A DNA stretch of 64,000 bases, taken from positions 120,028,275 through 120,092,274 of the forward strand of contig NC_084834.1 of assembly GCF_033115175.1 (NCBI RefSeq), read 5' to 3'. Made by a program: the position numbers and the translations under genes. Below the pieces are notes generated by a model, which saw only the letters and a program-made list of their open reading frames with translations, was not told where the DNA came from and did not search any database. The DNA comes from Lepus europaeus (taxonomy: Eukaryota > Chordata > Mammalia > Lagomorpha > Leporidae). Positions 1 through 42,046 of the stretch are shown piece by piece (position 1 is the first letter of the stretch; each line of letters begins with the position of its first letter).

Positions 1-128
1 GCTGCTTTCCCAGGTGCACTGGCAGGGAGCTGGATTGGAGGTGGAGCAGCCAGGTCTTGAACCCAAACCCATATGGGATATTGGCAATGCAGGAGATGGC
101 TTAACCCACTATGCCACAGCACTGACCC
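1..128 (-). mobile_element. C-SINE fragment, cut by window edge
   Basis: Reverse-oriented lagomorph C-SINE: the head (complement of 'gtggcatagtgggttaagcc') lies at the right end near 95-128. The tail is outside the window. Confidence 0.8.
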
Positions 129-210
129 CTAGAAGATCCCTTTTTCTATATCTCCCTCTCTCTCAGTTACTCTGCCTTTCAAACAAGCAAGTAAATCTTT
201 ATAAAATAAT
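129..210 (+). mobile_element. C-SINE tail fragment
   Basis: Only the 3' part of a forward C-SINE is present: 'tagaagatccc', a CT-rich stretch and 'tttcaaacaagcaagtaaatcttt'. It abuts the reverse copy to its left. Confidence 0.65.
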
Positions 211-229
211 ATTGACTTTAAAAATAGCA

Positions 230-980
230 GTATATTGTGGGGTTTATGATATATTTAGAAGTAAAGTGTACTATCACAATAGGACAAAGGCCAAGTGGAA
301 AAATGGAAATATGGAATTACTAGGCTTTTACACTATACAGGAACTGGTATCAAATTACTTGAAGACAGATTGTGACAAGTTAAAAATGTACACTGTAAAT
401 CCTAAAGTAACCATTAGCCAACAAAGCAGATTAAAATGGGTTTATAAAGAGCACCAGTCAATCCAAAAGAAAGCAACAAAATAGAGAAAAGGGAACAAAA
501 CCTTGATGGAATAAACAGAAAGCAAATTGCAAAATAGTAGCTTTAAACCTCAGTGTATCAATAATCAAATTAGATATAAATGATCTAAACACCTCACTTA
601 AAAGACAAAGATTATCAGATTGGGTAAAGCCAAGGTCTGACCATATGCTGCCTAAAAAATTCACTTTTAATATAAATACACAAATAGGTTAAACATAAAA
701 GGATGAAAAAATATGTTATGCTAACTAATGAAAAAAAGCTGGCATAATTATATTAACCCCTGACACGGTAGATTTCTGAGCAAAACATATTTTAAGTGAA
801 AGTAAAGAAAATAAATTTTATAACAATAGAAGAATCAGTGCATCAAGAGGACATGATTCTAAACATGCACACATCTGAAGACAGAACTTCAAAGTACATA
901 AAATGAAAACTGATAGAGCTGAAAGGAGAAACAGACAAACCTACGCTTCTATCAGATTGCAAATACTCCGTGCCTTGTAG
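230..980 (+). mobile_element. Ancient L1M ORF2 fragment
   Basis: Forward L1 sequence from the ORF2 endonuclease-like part. Landmarks are 'cacctcacttaaaagacaaag', 'agattgggtaaagcc', 'aataggttaaacataaaagg' and 'gaaaactgatagagctgaaa', which match the mammalian L1M consensus I know. It is full of stops and indels and is not coding. Confidence 0.8.
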
Positions 981-1023
981 TAAGTGCCTGGCCTGGGGGG
1001 TGGTTAAGATGCTGGTGAAGATG

Positions 1024-1335
1024 CTGGGGCAGGCCTTGTGGCATAGCATGTAGAGCTGCAGCTTGGGACACCCACATGTCACACTGGAGCTCTGGTTTGA
1101 GTAGCAGCTACTCCACTTCTGATCTAGCTCTGTGCTAATGCACCTGGAACACGGCAGATGACAGATCCAAGGATGTGAGTCCCTGCTACCCACTTGGCAG
1201 ACCCACATGGAGCTCCTGCCTTTAGCCTGGGCAGATGGGTTTTCTTGCTCTTTCTCTCTCTCCTCTCTCTCTCTCTCCTCTCTCTCTCTGTCTCTGTCTC
1301 TCTCTCTCTCTCATAAATAAATAAATACTTTTAAA
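1024..1335 (+). mobile_element. C-SINE (old, diverged)
   Basis: Forward C-SINE with the diverged head 'ggggcaggccttgtggcatag', a long CT stretch (1244-1312) and the tail 'cataaataaataaatactttt'. It is inserted in or beside the L1M fragment to the left. Confidence 0.85.
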
Positions 1336-1429
1336 AATAAAGTAAAAAGCCAAATTCTTCATCATCCAAAGTATAACACAAGTTTACAAATGCGACATAG
1401 TAGATCTTGCACTGGAAAAGATTTACCAA

Positions 1430-1745
1430 GTGGGTGGCAGGTGCAGCAGGTGTAGCAGGTTAAGCTGCCACTTGGGACGCCCACATCCCATATGAGTGCC
1501 AGTTTGGGTCCTGGCTACTCTGCCTCTGATCCAGCTCCCTGGTAACGTGCCTAGGAAGCAGGAGATGATGACTCAAGAACTTGAATGCCTACCACCCACA
1601 TGGGAGGCGCAGATGGAGCTCCTGGCTTCAGCTTGGCCCAGTCCTGGCTGTTGTGGCCATTTGCAGAGGGAACCAGGAGACAGAAGATCTTTCTTTCATT
1701 CTCTCTCCATAACTTGACCTTTCAAATACATAAATCTGAAAGAGT
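1430..1745 (+). mobile_element. C-SINE
   Basis: Forward copy with 'gtagcaggttaagctgcca' in the head and 'ctttcaaatacataaatctg' as the tail. Confidence 0.85.
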
Positions 1746-1749
1746 TTTA

Positions 1750-31148
<29,399 letters not shown>

Positions 31149-31620
31149 GGGTGCGCGCGACTCTCGGCCGCTTTCTGAGAGCCCAGTAGCCCACAGGGGC
31201 TGCCCGCGCCCGCGCCTGCCGGCGGGGCACCTCCACACCCGGCCCCGCCCCCGCCCCGCAGAGCCCCGCCCAGGCCCCGCCCCTAGCCCCGCCCCCCACA
31301 CAGCCGGGCCCTATCCTCGCCCTTTCTCGAACAGGCCCCGCCCCACACCCACAGTCCCGCCCCTAGCCACGCCCCCAACGCAGCCTGCGCTGCTCGGTTG
31401 CGCTGGGGCTTCAGTGCAAGCGGTGTGGAGCCAAGGAAGCAGGGCGCGCCAGTGGATCCGGGGTCGGGATGCCGGCCGCGTTCCGGTGTCGAAGGCCCTG
31501 GGGGCAGAACCGGCCAGCGGCTAGTCTGGCTGAGGCGCCGCTCAGATGCACATGGGTCTCTCCGTCGGGGACCCGCAATCACTGCCGGCAAACGCACAGC
31601 ACTTGGAGGCGTCTCCAAGG
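31149..31620 (-). promoter_or_regulatory. CpG island and GC-box cluster upstream of SPMAP2L exon 1
   Basis: Dense repeats of the GC-box type 'ccccgcccc' lie at about 31230-31375, just upstream of the ATG on the minus strand, in a CpG-rich block. No TATA box is evident. This fits a CpG-island promoter for the exon at 31148. Confidence 0.6.
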
Positions 31621-31844
31621 TTGGGATGTTCACCTAAGCTTCACACGCAAACACTGTGTTAACTACTGAGGGGAGCCGTGCTATTTCTATAAATCTTGTA
31701 ATTATCATGTGTTCTCCACGTACGTGTATTATCTTTTAAATGCAATGTACCACAAGGTTTGTAATCCTGTTTTTGGCACTTTCCTTTTATCATTATTATT
31801 TTGTACCTAGATATTTTTTTAAGTAAGGTTTTTCGTTCGTTTGG

Positions 31845-32505
31845 TTTTTTAAGATTTATCTGAGAGACAGAGAAAGAAAGAGATCGTCCTTGGCGCCGTG
31901 GCTCAACAGGCTAATCCTCCACCTTGCGGCACCGGCACACTGGGTTCTAGTCCCGGTCGGGGCACCGATCCTGTCCCGGTTGCCCCTCTTCCAGGCCAGC
32001 TCTCTGCTGTGGCCCAGGAGTGCAGTGGAGGATGGCCCAAGTGCTTGGGCCCTGCACCCCATGGGAGACCAGGAGAAGCCCCTGGCTCCTGCCATCGGAT
32101 CAGCGCGGTGCGCAGGCCGCAGTGCACCAGCCATGGTGGCCATTGGAGGGTGAACCAACGGCAAAGGAAGACCTTTCTCTCTGTCTCTCTCTCTCTCTCA
32201 CTGTCCACTCTGCTTGTCAAAAATAAAAAAAAAGAAAAAAGAAAGAGATCGTCCATCCATTGGTTCACTCCCTAGATGGTTGCAGTGACCAGTGCTGGCC
32301 AGCTCCGAAGCCAGGAGCCAGGAGCTCCATCCGAGTCTCTCATAGGGGTGGAGGGTCCCAAGCACTTGGGCCTGCTGCTTTCCCAGACACATTAGCAGGG
32401 AGCTGGACTGGAAGTGGGGCAGCTGGGACTAGAACCGGTGCTCATATGGAATGTTAGCATCACAGGAGGTGGCTTGACCCACTGCACCAACATGCTGGCC
32501 CCTAA
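31845..32505 (-). mobile_element. C-SINE split by a young C-SINE
   Basis: The reverse host occupies 31845-31889 and 32255-32505 (head 'ccactgcaccaacatgctgg' at the right). The young forward copy interrupts its pyrimidine stretch. Confidence 0.85.
31890..32240 (+). mobile_element. Young C-SINE with perfect 14-bp duplication
   Basis: 'ttggcgccgtggctcaacag' head. 'gaaagagatcgtcc' flanks it at 31876-31889 and 32241-32254. Confidence 0.95.
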
Positions 32506-32654
32506 ATGTAAGAGTTTTAAAATGAATACCAAGGAGTGCTTCTACTCGTTTTCATCCCCAGCATCAAGCAGCAGGGCCATGTTGTTGCTCAGTGCTGCTC
32601 CCTGGAGGAAAAACTCCAGCCACAACGCTTGTGGCCAAAACGCAGAATCGAAAA

Positions 32655-32995
32655 TCAGATTAATTTGAAAAAAAAATTATGTAGGATCTCTGTCTTTAAT
32701 GTGCTGTACATTGCTATTTAATGCTATAATTAGTAATCCAATTGTAGTTTTTTCACGTGATGTTGCTATATGGGCAAAATGTTGAAATCTTTACCTAATA
32801 TATACTAAACTGATCTTCTGTATACAAAGAGAATTGAAAATGAATCTTTACATGAATGGAAGGGGAAAGGGAGCGGGAAAGGGGAGGGTTGCGGGCGGGA
32901 GGGAAGTTATGGGAGGGGGGAAGCCATTGTAACCCATAAGCTATACTTTGGAAATTTATATTCATTAAATAAAAGTTTAATTAAAAAAAAGTAAA
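32655..32995 (+). mobile_element. Rabbit LINE-1 3' end, 5'-truncated
   Basis: 3'UTR with the G-rich block 'ggaaggggaaagggagcggg' (about 32859-32925), 'gtaacccataagctatactt' and 'attcattaaataaaagttta' before an A-rich tail. This is the 3' end typical of the lagomorph-specific L1 lineage. No coding part is present. Confidence 0.8.
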
Positions 32996-33668
32996 TAAAT
33001 AAATGATTCTAAGCATCAAAAAAAAAAAAAAGAAAAAAAGAAAATCAGAATGTGAGAAAAACAGCAATGAAGAACGAGAGGTGTGGTCCTCCATCCTGAA
33101 TGCTTTGGTGTCACCTTTGAAATAGGGCTCTCGGAAGGTGGGTATGCTCCTGACTGCCATAAATAGATAAAATACTAAAAGAAAAAAAAGCAGATGCTGA
33201 AACCTGGGGTTCCAGCATTCCCAAATGATGGTGAGATCCAACCTCCCGCAGGCCAGCAAAAGGAGGCTTGGCATTAGACTCCCAAGGGGGAGGGGCTGCT
33301 GTGACAGATGTTAACCATGACTCTGCACTTAAAGGCACACACTCCTACGTTCCCATTACTCGGCTCTCGTGTGACTTCAATTACGTCCCATTCTAACCCG
33401 TGTGCTGGGGCCAGCTGTCGTTGCCTTCTTTGCTTTTTGCTTTGCCACACGTTCCAAACTTTAAAAGAAAGGATTCATAGAAAAAAGAAAAAAGAAAAAA
33501 AAACCCTCCCTCCAAATCTTTTTATATTTCAAACCAAGGCAAGGCACGGTAGCCAACAGCTGGATTTACACTGTGTCTGTAGGTATAGTTATCTCTCTCA
33601 CAAAACATGCCTAGTGAAGAAAGGCGAAATGTCAAGAATTTCAGAACAAATCCTCAGAGAGTTCATCT
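32996..33668. other. Unique sequence with A-tracts
   Basis: Several A-rich runs (33018-33045, 33180, 33480-33502) but no repeat body, exon or RNA gene that I can support. Confidence 0.35.
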
Positions 33669-33670
33669 AG

Positions 33671-34123
33671 TATGAGGAGCCTTCAAAAAAGCTCACAGAG
33701 GGGCTGGCCTTGTGGCGTAGTAGATAAAGCCACAGACTGCAACACCAGCATCCCATATGGGGGCCGGTTCGAGTCCCCGCTGCTCCACTTCTGACCCGTT
33801 TCCTTGCTGATGTGCCTAGGAAAGCCGTGGAAGATGCCCCAAGTGCTCAGGCCCTTGCACCTGTGTAGGAGATCCAGAAGAAGCTCCTGGCTGTTGACCT
33901 GACCCAGGCCTGGCTGTTGTGGCCATTTGGGGAGCGAACCAGTGGATGGAAGACCTCTGTCTGTCGCTCCCTCTCTCTCGCTGTAACGCCTTCAAATAAA
34001 TCTTTTAAATGCAGAAAGTTCACAGAAAATGCATATTATGAAAAAGTGTATGGATTTCAAAAATCTTTTGCATCAAAATAAACTTAATTCCATTTTCCAC
34101 AAAGTGCCAAGTAGTCTTGTATA
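33671..34123 (+). mobile_element. Mariner-like element hosting a C-SINE
   Basis: Left end 'tatgaggagccttcaaaaaa'; right end 'aagtgccaagtagtcttgta' is its rough complement. The interior 'cttttgcatcaaaataaact' and 'taattccattttccac' are family motifs. Confidence 0.6.
33700..34014 (+). mobile_element. C-SINE inserted in mariner-like terminal repeat
   Basis: Forward copy 'ggggctggccttgtggcgta'. It is flanked by 'aaagctcacaga' (33688-33699) and 'aaagttcacaga' (34015-34026), a target-site duplication with one difference. Confidence 0.9.
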
Positions 34124-34383
34124 ACAGGCTCCTAGATAGACAAGAAACCTTTCCTACTCCTTCCGGATGCTGTCAATTTCTGTTTCTCTGTGGGTCTGAG
34201 CTGCTCACCGCCCTCCCTGTCCTATGGTACAGTTCTTTCTTTGAGGGCTGAAAGGATCCATTAGATTTTTACTTGAAAGAGAACGTTTATTAAAATATTT
34301 TCATATGAATTTCACGTCATTGATTAAAAACCACCAATGGGATGAAGGCTTGATAATGTTCATTTCACTCTTGTTGATTAAAA

Positions 34384-34730
34384 ATCCCGGCGCCGCGGCT
34401 CAACAGGCTAATCCTCCGCCTTGCGGCACCGGCACACTGGGTTCTAGTCCCAGTCGGGGCACCGATCCTGTCCCGGTTGCCCCTCTTCCAGGCCAGCTCT
34501 CTGCTGTGGCCAGGGAGTGCAGTGGAGGATGGCCCAGGTACTTGGGCCCTGCACCCCATGGGAGACCAGGAGAAGCACCTGGCTCCTGCCATCGGAACAG
34601 CGCGGTGCGCCGGCCGCAGCACGCTACCGCGGCGGCCATTGGAGGGTGAACCAACGGCAAAAGGAAGACCTTTCTCTCTGTCTCTCTCTCACTGTCCACT
34701 CTGCCTGTCAAAAAAAAGAAAAAAAAAAAT
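34384..34730 (+). mobile_element. Young C-SINE
   Basis: 'tcccggcgccgcggctcaac' head, body nearly intact, A-tract at 34710-34729. It lies just downstream of the ARL9 3' end. Confidence 0.93.
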
Positions 34731-34868
34731 CCTATTCCCCCTCCCCTGCAAAATACATCGTTTTATAAATACTAATGTTCAAAATTTAAATAAAGGGAAG
34801 CTTTCAATAAGTTAACGTTAATCTCGGTGCATATGCCATGCACTGAGAAACCAGGAAAAGGCTCATGT

Positions 34869-34945
34869 TTTATTTCACAGTGGAAACCTCTGGCTCTGAG
34901 CCTGCCACTCTCAACACTCTGGGGTGACACAAGGCTCGGGGCCGG
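34869..34945 (-). terminator. ARL9: ARL9 3'UTR with AATAAA
   Basis: AATAAA on the minus strand at 34874-34869, about 72 bases after the stop codon. This would make a very short 3'UTR; a later signal cannot be excluded. Confidence 0.65.
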
Positions 34946-35125
34946 TCACTGAGCGTCTGCAGCCAGCTGGGCAATCAGGTCTTTGGCGTCCTGCATGCTG
35001 GAGGGTATCTCTGAGCCGTCCTCTGTCACCTGGGTCCCAAACAAGAACAGCTTTCTGTCGTTCCCCACCTCGGAGAGTGCCAAGGCCTCGTGGATGTCTG
35101 TGATGTGATAGGCCTCCTCGAGATC
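34946..35125 (-). CDS. ARL9: ARL9 exon 4 (last coding)
   Basis: Acceptor ...gggggcag|GATCTC. It encodes DLEEAYHITDIHEALALSE to the C-terminal LIAQLAADAQ and TGA (34948-34946), 59 residues. Asp of NKQD is the first codon. Confidence 0.95.
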   Translation of the reverse strand, partial: DLEEAYHITDIHEALALSEVGNDRKLFLFGTQVTEDGSEIPSSMQDAKDLIAQLAADAQ

Positions 35126-38100
35126 CTGCCCCCGGGGAGGAGAAAGAAGGGGAAGAAGTTGGTTATACTGCTGGCGAGGTGGCATAGTAGGGTAAAGCCC
35201 CAGCCTGCAGTGCCAGCATCCCATATGGGCACCGGTTCAAGTCCCGGCTGCCTCCACCTCCAATCGAGCTCCCTGCTAATGCACCTGGGAAAGCAGCAGA
35301 GGATGGCCCAAGTCCTTGGGCCCCTGCACCCACATGGGAGACCTGGAAGAAGCTCCTGGCTCCTGGCTTTAAATGGGCTCAGCTCCGGCCTTTGTGGCCA
35401 TCTAGGGAGTGAACCAGTGGATGGAAGACTTTTCTCTCTCTGTAATTCTCAAAAAAAAAAAAAAAAAAAAGATTATTTCCTAGTGCCTTTGGATGAATGA
35501 ACTTATTCCTTGTATTTGTTGCTTTCCATGGTTTTACCAGTTTAACACAGAGACACTGTGACCTCATTAAGATGACAGCAGTGGTAGTTTGAATAGAAAT
35601 AGCTGTGTCCAATTTATGCCAGAGTTTGTATGATATCAAAAAACACCTTCTGGAATGAAAAGAAGTCAATATAATACTGTAGTTTTCCAAACCATGCAGT
35701 CAATCTGTTTCTAATTTTGGTTTCCATCTTCTAAGATGTCTTTCCATAGTATCAATTATTTTAAATTGATATTTAACAACAAAAATTTGATTTATTGGTT
35801 GTTGGTTTTTTTGTTTTTGGTCCCCGTAATACTTTCTATTTTCTTGACTTTTACACTGGCCACTGTGAATTTTTCTTTGTGAACATTATTTCCACTGAAC
35901 AAAAATATGGTGGTGGGTTGAGGGAGGCGGAGAGAGGACCAGGATGTGGGGAGAGAGGCCAGGAGGGGAGAGGCAGGCAGAGGTGGAAGGGGAGCCTTTG
36001 AGGCTGGAACCCCTCCCCAGAGGCAGAGCAGCCCGGCTTATGCTGCATGCCAAGGTTAAAGTCCCCTTGGAGTAAAAATAATAAGCTCAAAACATCCTTT
36101 GTCGCCGCTCATAGGCCAACAGTTATTTATGCAAATGACCTCTGATATTCCCTTCCACAAACACGCAGGTTCCCCTGTGGTTTTCAGTCCTCTGCAAGCA
36201 TTTGGGTTTTTTCTCTTCTACACCGCATCTGTAACTGGCTCTTGTTGTCCCACAGCATTCCCCCTAAGCTATAGGGGATCATTTTAGACTCTGGGAATAA
36301 ACCAAGGGGGCGTCATTCCTTTTTCCTGAACCAACACGAACCTATCAAGCTGCAGCTCGAGGAGCCTGTGAGGTTTTCCTGATGCACACCCATGGTCACC
36401 CCTGGCGCTCATCACTTCTCTGGATGTTGGCAGTCACGGTATAGCGCTTGCTTGAAACCTGAATTCACTTCGTCTTAGCGTCTACAGGCTCTTTTATAAT
36501 TGTGTTAATGGGCCCAGACGTATGGGGATGACGCCTCAGCTTCATAAATTCACTTCTGGAATTGGAGAGGAAGAAATGGGGGTGGGGGTGGGGGTGCTGG
36601 ATGGGAGGTGGGGCTCCTGTAATGACAAAGCCCATCAAGTACAAATCCTGGGCGTATTCCTTACTCTCACCCAGGGCTGCCAACCAGATCATCACGCAGA
36701 GTAAAGAAGAGATGCCTTTGAGCAAACTCTCAGATAATAGCTTGGGCCAATGAGTCATCGAAAAGCAAAGACTAAATAATTCAACCAAAGAATATCTGCA
36801 AATATGCATTAACCTTAAACCAGAATACTCGGCCGGTGCCGCGGCTCACTAGACTAATCCTCCGCCTTGCGGCGCCAGCACCCTGGCTTCTAGTCCCGGT
36901 CGGGGCACCGGATTCTGTCCCGGTTGTTCCTCTTCCAGGCCAGCTCTCTGCTGTGGCCCGGGAAGGCAGTGGAGGATGGCCCAAGTGCTTGGGCCCTGCA
37001 CCCCATGGACCAGGAGAAGCACCTGGCTCCTGGCTTCGGATCAGTGCGGTGCACCGGCCGCGGCGGCCACTGGGGGGTGAACCAAAGGAAAAGGAAGACC
37101 TTTCTCTCTGTCTCTCTCTCTCTCACTGTCCACTCTGCCTGTCAAAAAAAACCAAAAAAACAAAACAAAACAAAAAAAAACAGAATACTCACATCTTTTT
37201 GTCATTATGCTCCAGTAAAAGTTATACATTTGGCTACGAATGGCTCTGATGAAGGTAAATACAAGCCACAGGTACTGATAAGCTTGACTATTGAAAATGG
37301 AAATATTTTGTGAAACGTGGAAACCACAAGCAAAGTAAAAATGATAAGCCACTAGGACAAGATCTGTGTGGGCACATAGCTAACAGAGGATTATTTTTCC
37401 AAAAGGTATGAAAAACTCCTGAGATTTAAACAGGAAAAGAACCCTGGAAGGAATTTGTGAAAAGATATTAACAGACAATTCTCAGAGATGCAAACCGATA
37501 ACCAATACACATCTGAAAAAGATGCTGAGACTCACTGGTAATTAAGGAAACGTAAATTAGAATAATAAAAATAATTTCACCCTCAACAGATTGGCAAAAA
37601 TGGAACAAATCTGACAACACCAAGTATGGACACGGAAGTGGAGCTGCAAAAACTGTCATCCCCACAGACATTCAGTATTTTTAATGCATGTATGAACTAA
37701 GGTCTGATTGGTCTAAAACAAAACTGTTCCTTTAAAACATTTTTTCAGGGGCCAGTGCTATGGTGCAGTGGGTTAAAGCCCCAGCCTGCAGCACTGGCAT
37801 CCCATAAGGGTGCCAGTTCAGGTCCCACGCTGCTCCACTTCTGATCCAGCTCCCTGCTAATGCACCTGGGAAAGCAGTGGAAGATGCTCCAAATATTCAG
37901 ACCCTTGCACCTGTGAAAAGGAAGAAGCTCCTGGCTCCTGGCTTTGGCCTGGCCCAGCTCTGGCCGTTGTGGCCATTTGGGAAGTGAACCAGCAGATGGA
38001 AGACCTCTCTCTCTTTGTCTCTTAACTCTCTGTCTTTCAAATAAATAAAAATAAATAATTTTTTTTTCATTTGTTTAATTTAGTTGAAAGGCAGAGAAAC

Positions 38101-41100
38101 AGCTCCCAACTCAAAAGTTTATAACCCAGAAGATCTAACAAATATAAGTTGAGTGTTGGGCCTAGCAATAAAGATGCCAGTATCCCAGATTGGAGTCCTT
38201 GGGTTCAAGTCTTGGCTCCATTCCTGACTCCAGTTTACTGCCAGCTTCCTGCCAACGCACATCCTGGGAGGCAGCAGGTGATGGCTCAAGTAATCAAGTT
38301 CCTGCCACCCATGCAAGTGACCCAAACTGAGTTAGGTGCCAGCTCCCAGTCTCAGCCTGATCCAGCCCCAGCTGTTGGGGTATCTGGGGAGTGAGTCAGA
38401 GCGGGGAGCTCTCTGTCTCTGTCTTTGCTTTTCTCCCTCTGACTGATATAAATGTGTGTGTGTGTGTGTGTGTAAACACAACTCCTGGGTACAACTTCTA
38501 TGTGCACAGCTCTTACCTGCTTGTTTGCAAACACTACCAGAGGGAGAATCGGGTTTGCTTCGATGAGCTGGTGAAGGTATTTCTTGGCTTCCGGTAGCCG
38601 TTCGTGATCTGCTGAGTCCACCACGAAGATCAGCAGCAATCCCCTGGGCAGGTACGCTTCCCAGTGGGAACGGAAAGGCTCGCTGCCGCCAACTACCAGG
38701 AACAGTAGGGGAAGAAGACAGAACAGCGATCTCAGAGGGTTCTACCCAGGGGGCAGTCAGGCTTAGCAGGACAACTTCAGGAGATGCCACCAGAGGGGTG
38801 TCCCGGGGTGGGGTGGGGGGGCAATTACCCTTCACAGGTGGTGCATTCATTTGGAACCACAAAGGGTCAACACAGAGACTCGGAGCACTACAGCACATGT
38901 CTCCTGTTCCTGTTACACCTGGCAGCCCCGGCAGCCGGGCATGCTCACCAGTCACAGCTCAGAAAATGGAAGTAAATTGCCAAAGTAAGTAGGGTGGTAG
39001 GTTGTAATGCACATTACTCTAAAATCATCCTTAAAATAAATAAATAAATAAATAAATAAAATCATCTTTAAGTGCAGTGAATTCACTCGTTAGTTTCACA
39101 CAATTGTTTTCCTTTATCAGAATCCCAGAACTAGTTTCCCCCCTTCACATTGGATTGAGAGTTCATAAGACCCCGTAGGTATTTATTCAGGAATATTAGT
39201 TTCAGAAAGGAAATGCCTTTTGATTAAGTTATTTCATTCTGCTGATTCTTGCCAGAACAAAGTTTTCAGTTAACTATAATATATACACAATGGACTTATT
39301 TTTAATTTCTCTAGGTTGGGAGTTGGCAAACTATGGCTAACCACCTATTTTTCATATTGCTCCAGGAGCTAAGAATGGCTTTTATATGAGTGGGGGAAAA
39401 CGGGAAGAATAATGTTTTATGACACACGACACCATATCAAATTCTGACTTCTGCGTCCACAAATGAAGTTTTGTGCGAAGACAGTCATGTTTCCTTACCT
39501 GTCGACCATGGCTGCTTTCATACGTGATGAAAGTTGAGTCATTCCAATAGAGACCGAGTGGCCTGCAAAGCCAAAACGCTTTACTCTCTGTCCCATGAGG
39601 GAGAGGCTCATGGGCCTGTGTTTAGGAACCCAGTAAAAACGGTTTACTCTCTGTCCATGAGAGACGCTCATGGGCCTGTGTTTAGGAACCCAGTAAAAAC
39701 GGTTTACTCTCTGTCCCTGAGAGACGCTCATGGGCCTCTGTTTAGGAACCCAGTAAAGCCATTGCAAATACCAATAGGAAAGGATCTTTGCCTTTCTGTT
39801 ATTTTCCTTTGTATAGAGCTAGGGTAGTCACTCTTAGAAATATTTTTGTGTTTTAATTTGCTAAAATAATGCTATGTAAGCAACTCACATAGTTGTAACA
39901 CACTTAAACACCAGTGTGGAGCGGGTTAAGCCACTGCTTGGGATGCCCACATCCCATGCTGGATGCCTGGGTCCAGTCCTGGCTGCTCTGCTTCCGATGC
40001 AGCTTCCCGCTAGTGTGCACCCTGGGGGCAGCCGATGGTGCTCAGGTGGTTGTCCCTCCACCCACGCGGGAGATGCGGATGGAGTTCTCAACTCCCAGTT
40101 TCAGCCTGGCCTAGCCCTGGCTGTTGTAGGTATTTGTGGAGGGAGGCAGTGGATGGAAGATCTCGCTCCACCTATTTGTCTTTCAAAAATGTGGTTTCTT
40201 TAAATTTATTAATTTTATTTAATTATTTAATTATTAATTTTGTTATTAAAATAAGTGTTAAAACATTACTCTTTGTAATTAGACAGAAACAAAAGTCAAA
40301 AGATGACTGTGGTAATCTGAGCAAGACGTGGCAGAGGTTCTGACCCACGTGGGGGCAGTGGACAAGGATGTCACCAACCAACCTGAGATGTCTTGGGAGA
40401 TAGAAGAATTCTGGGATTTCACTGCAAGGTGGGGACAGAGGAGGAGAAAGCAAGAACTCTGGGTTTCTGGCTTGGGCAATTTGATGGACAAGGAGCCTTT
40501 TACTTCCCAAGGATTATAGAGAAAGGAACAGATATGGGAGAAATGATGAATTTTTTTAAAACCACAAAGGTTGGCAAGGCTCAGCATCCTGGAGATGCCA
40601 GGAGACAAGGATATATTTGGGCTGGGTGGATACATTTGGGATTCATTAGCATAAAGATGGTATCTAATACCGTGAGGATGGCTAGAATCATCTGGGGGGC
40701 AGGAGGAGAGAGGGGAGAAAGAGAGAGACAAAGAGAGAATCTTCCATGTACAGGTTCACTCTCCCCAAGTGGCCAGGGCTGGGCCAGGCCAAATCTGGGA
40801 TCCAGGAGCTTCATCCGGGTCTCCCACATGGGTGCAGGGGTCCAAGCACTTGGGCATCTTCCGTTGCTTTTCCCAGGCCATTAGCAGGAATGCTGGCTCG
40901 GAAGCAGAGCAGATTTACCCACTACGCCGCAACGCCAACCCCAACTTCCATCTGGGGCTTGTCTGCCATTGCCATTTCATTTTTTAATTTATTTTTTATT
41001 TTTTGACAGGCAGAGTTAGACAGTGAGAGAGAGAGAGAGAGACAGAGAGAAAGGTCTTCCTTTTCCGTTGGTTCACACTGTAATGGCCGCTGTGGCCGGT

Positions 41101-42007
41101 GCACCGCACTGATCCGAGATCCGAAGCCAGGAGCCAGGTGCTTCTCCAGGTCTCCATGCGGGTACAGGGCCCAAGGTCTTGGGCCATCCTCCACTGCACT
41201 CCCGGGCCACAGCAGAGGGCTGGCCTGGAAGAGGGGCAACTGGCACAGAATCCGGCGCCCCGACGGGGACTAGAACCCAGGGTGCCGGCGCAGCAGGCGG
41301 AGGATTAGCCTAGTGAGCCGCGGCACCGGCCTGCCATTTCATTTGCAGAGAAGGAAGCGTGCTGTACTTACTTAGATGGCTTGTTCATGTGTGGTAGTGT
41401 GGGAGCAGGGAGGCTCATTACAGATGACTGGGGGAGGGGGTGCTGGAGGGGGTCCCACACTCCCCTTAACAGCACCACTGCAAAAAGCAGAAAGTTTAAA
41501 AACCAGCAAGTGCAGCCCCCACTACTGCACCTTAAACAGCATACACACATGGTAGAAGTGTGTATTTGCCATTGAAATGATAAGCAGCAAACTCCCCAAT
41601 TCCCTTATTTGATTATATCTAGGATAACATAAATAAAAAACTTTACCACTGATGGAAAGATAAAAAAAAAAAAAAAAAAAAGCTGATCCGGTGCTGCTTT
41701 TCACAGGACCCAAGTTTGCTAACATCACGGTTGGCTTAGGATCTGAGGGCGGGGCATTGTGGTCTGGCAGATTAGGCCACTGCTTGGGATGTCCACGTCC
41801 CACACTGCAGTGCCTGGTTCAAGTCCCAGCTCCTCTGCTTCCAATCCAGCTCTCCTGCTGGTGTGCCTGGGAGGCAGCAGATGATGGCCCAAGGACTTGG
41901 GTCTCTGCCACCTACATGGGAGGCTCAGATGGAGTTTTCTGGCTCCTGGCTTCCGCCTGGCCTAGTCTTGGCCATTGTGGGTGTTCAGGGAGTGAACCAG
42001 TGGATGG

Positions 42008-42046
<39 letters not shown>

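Noticed and set aside
1244-1312. CRISPR-like or regulatory arrays at CT/GA runs throughout
   Set aside because: All are simple repeats in SINE pyrimidine stretches; no spacer structure.
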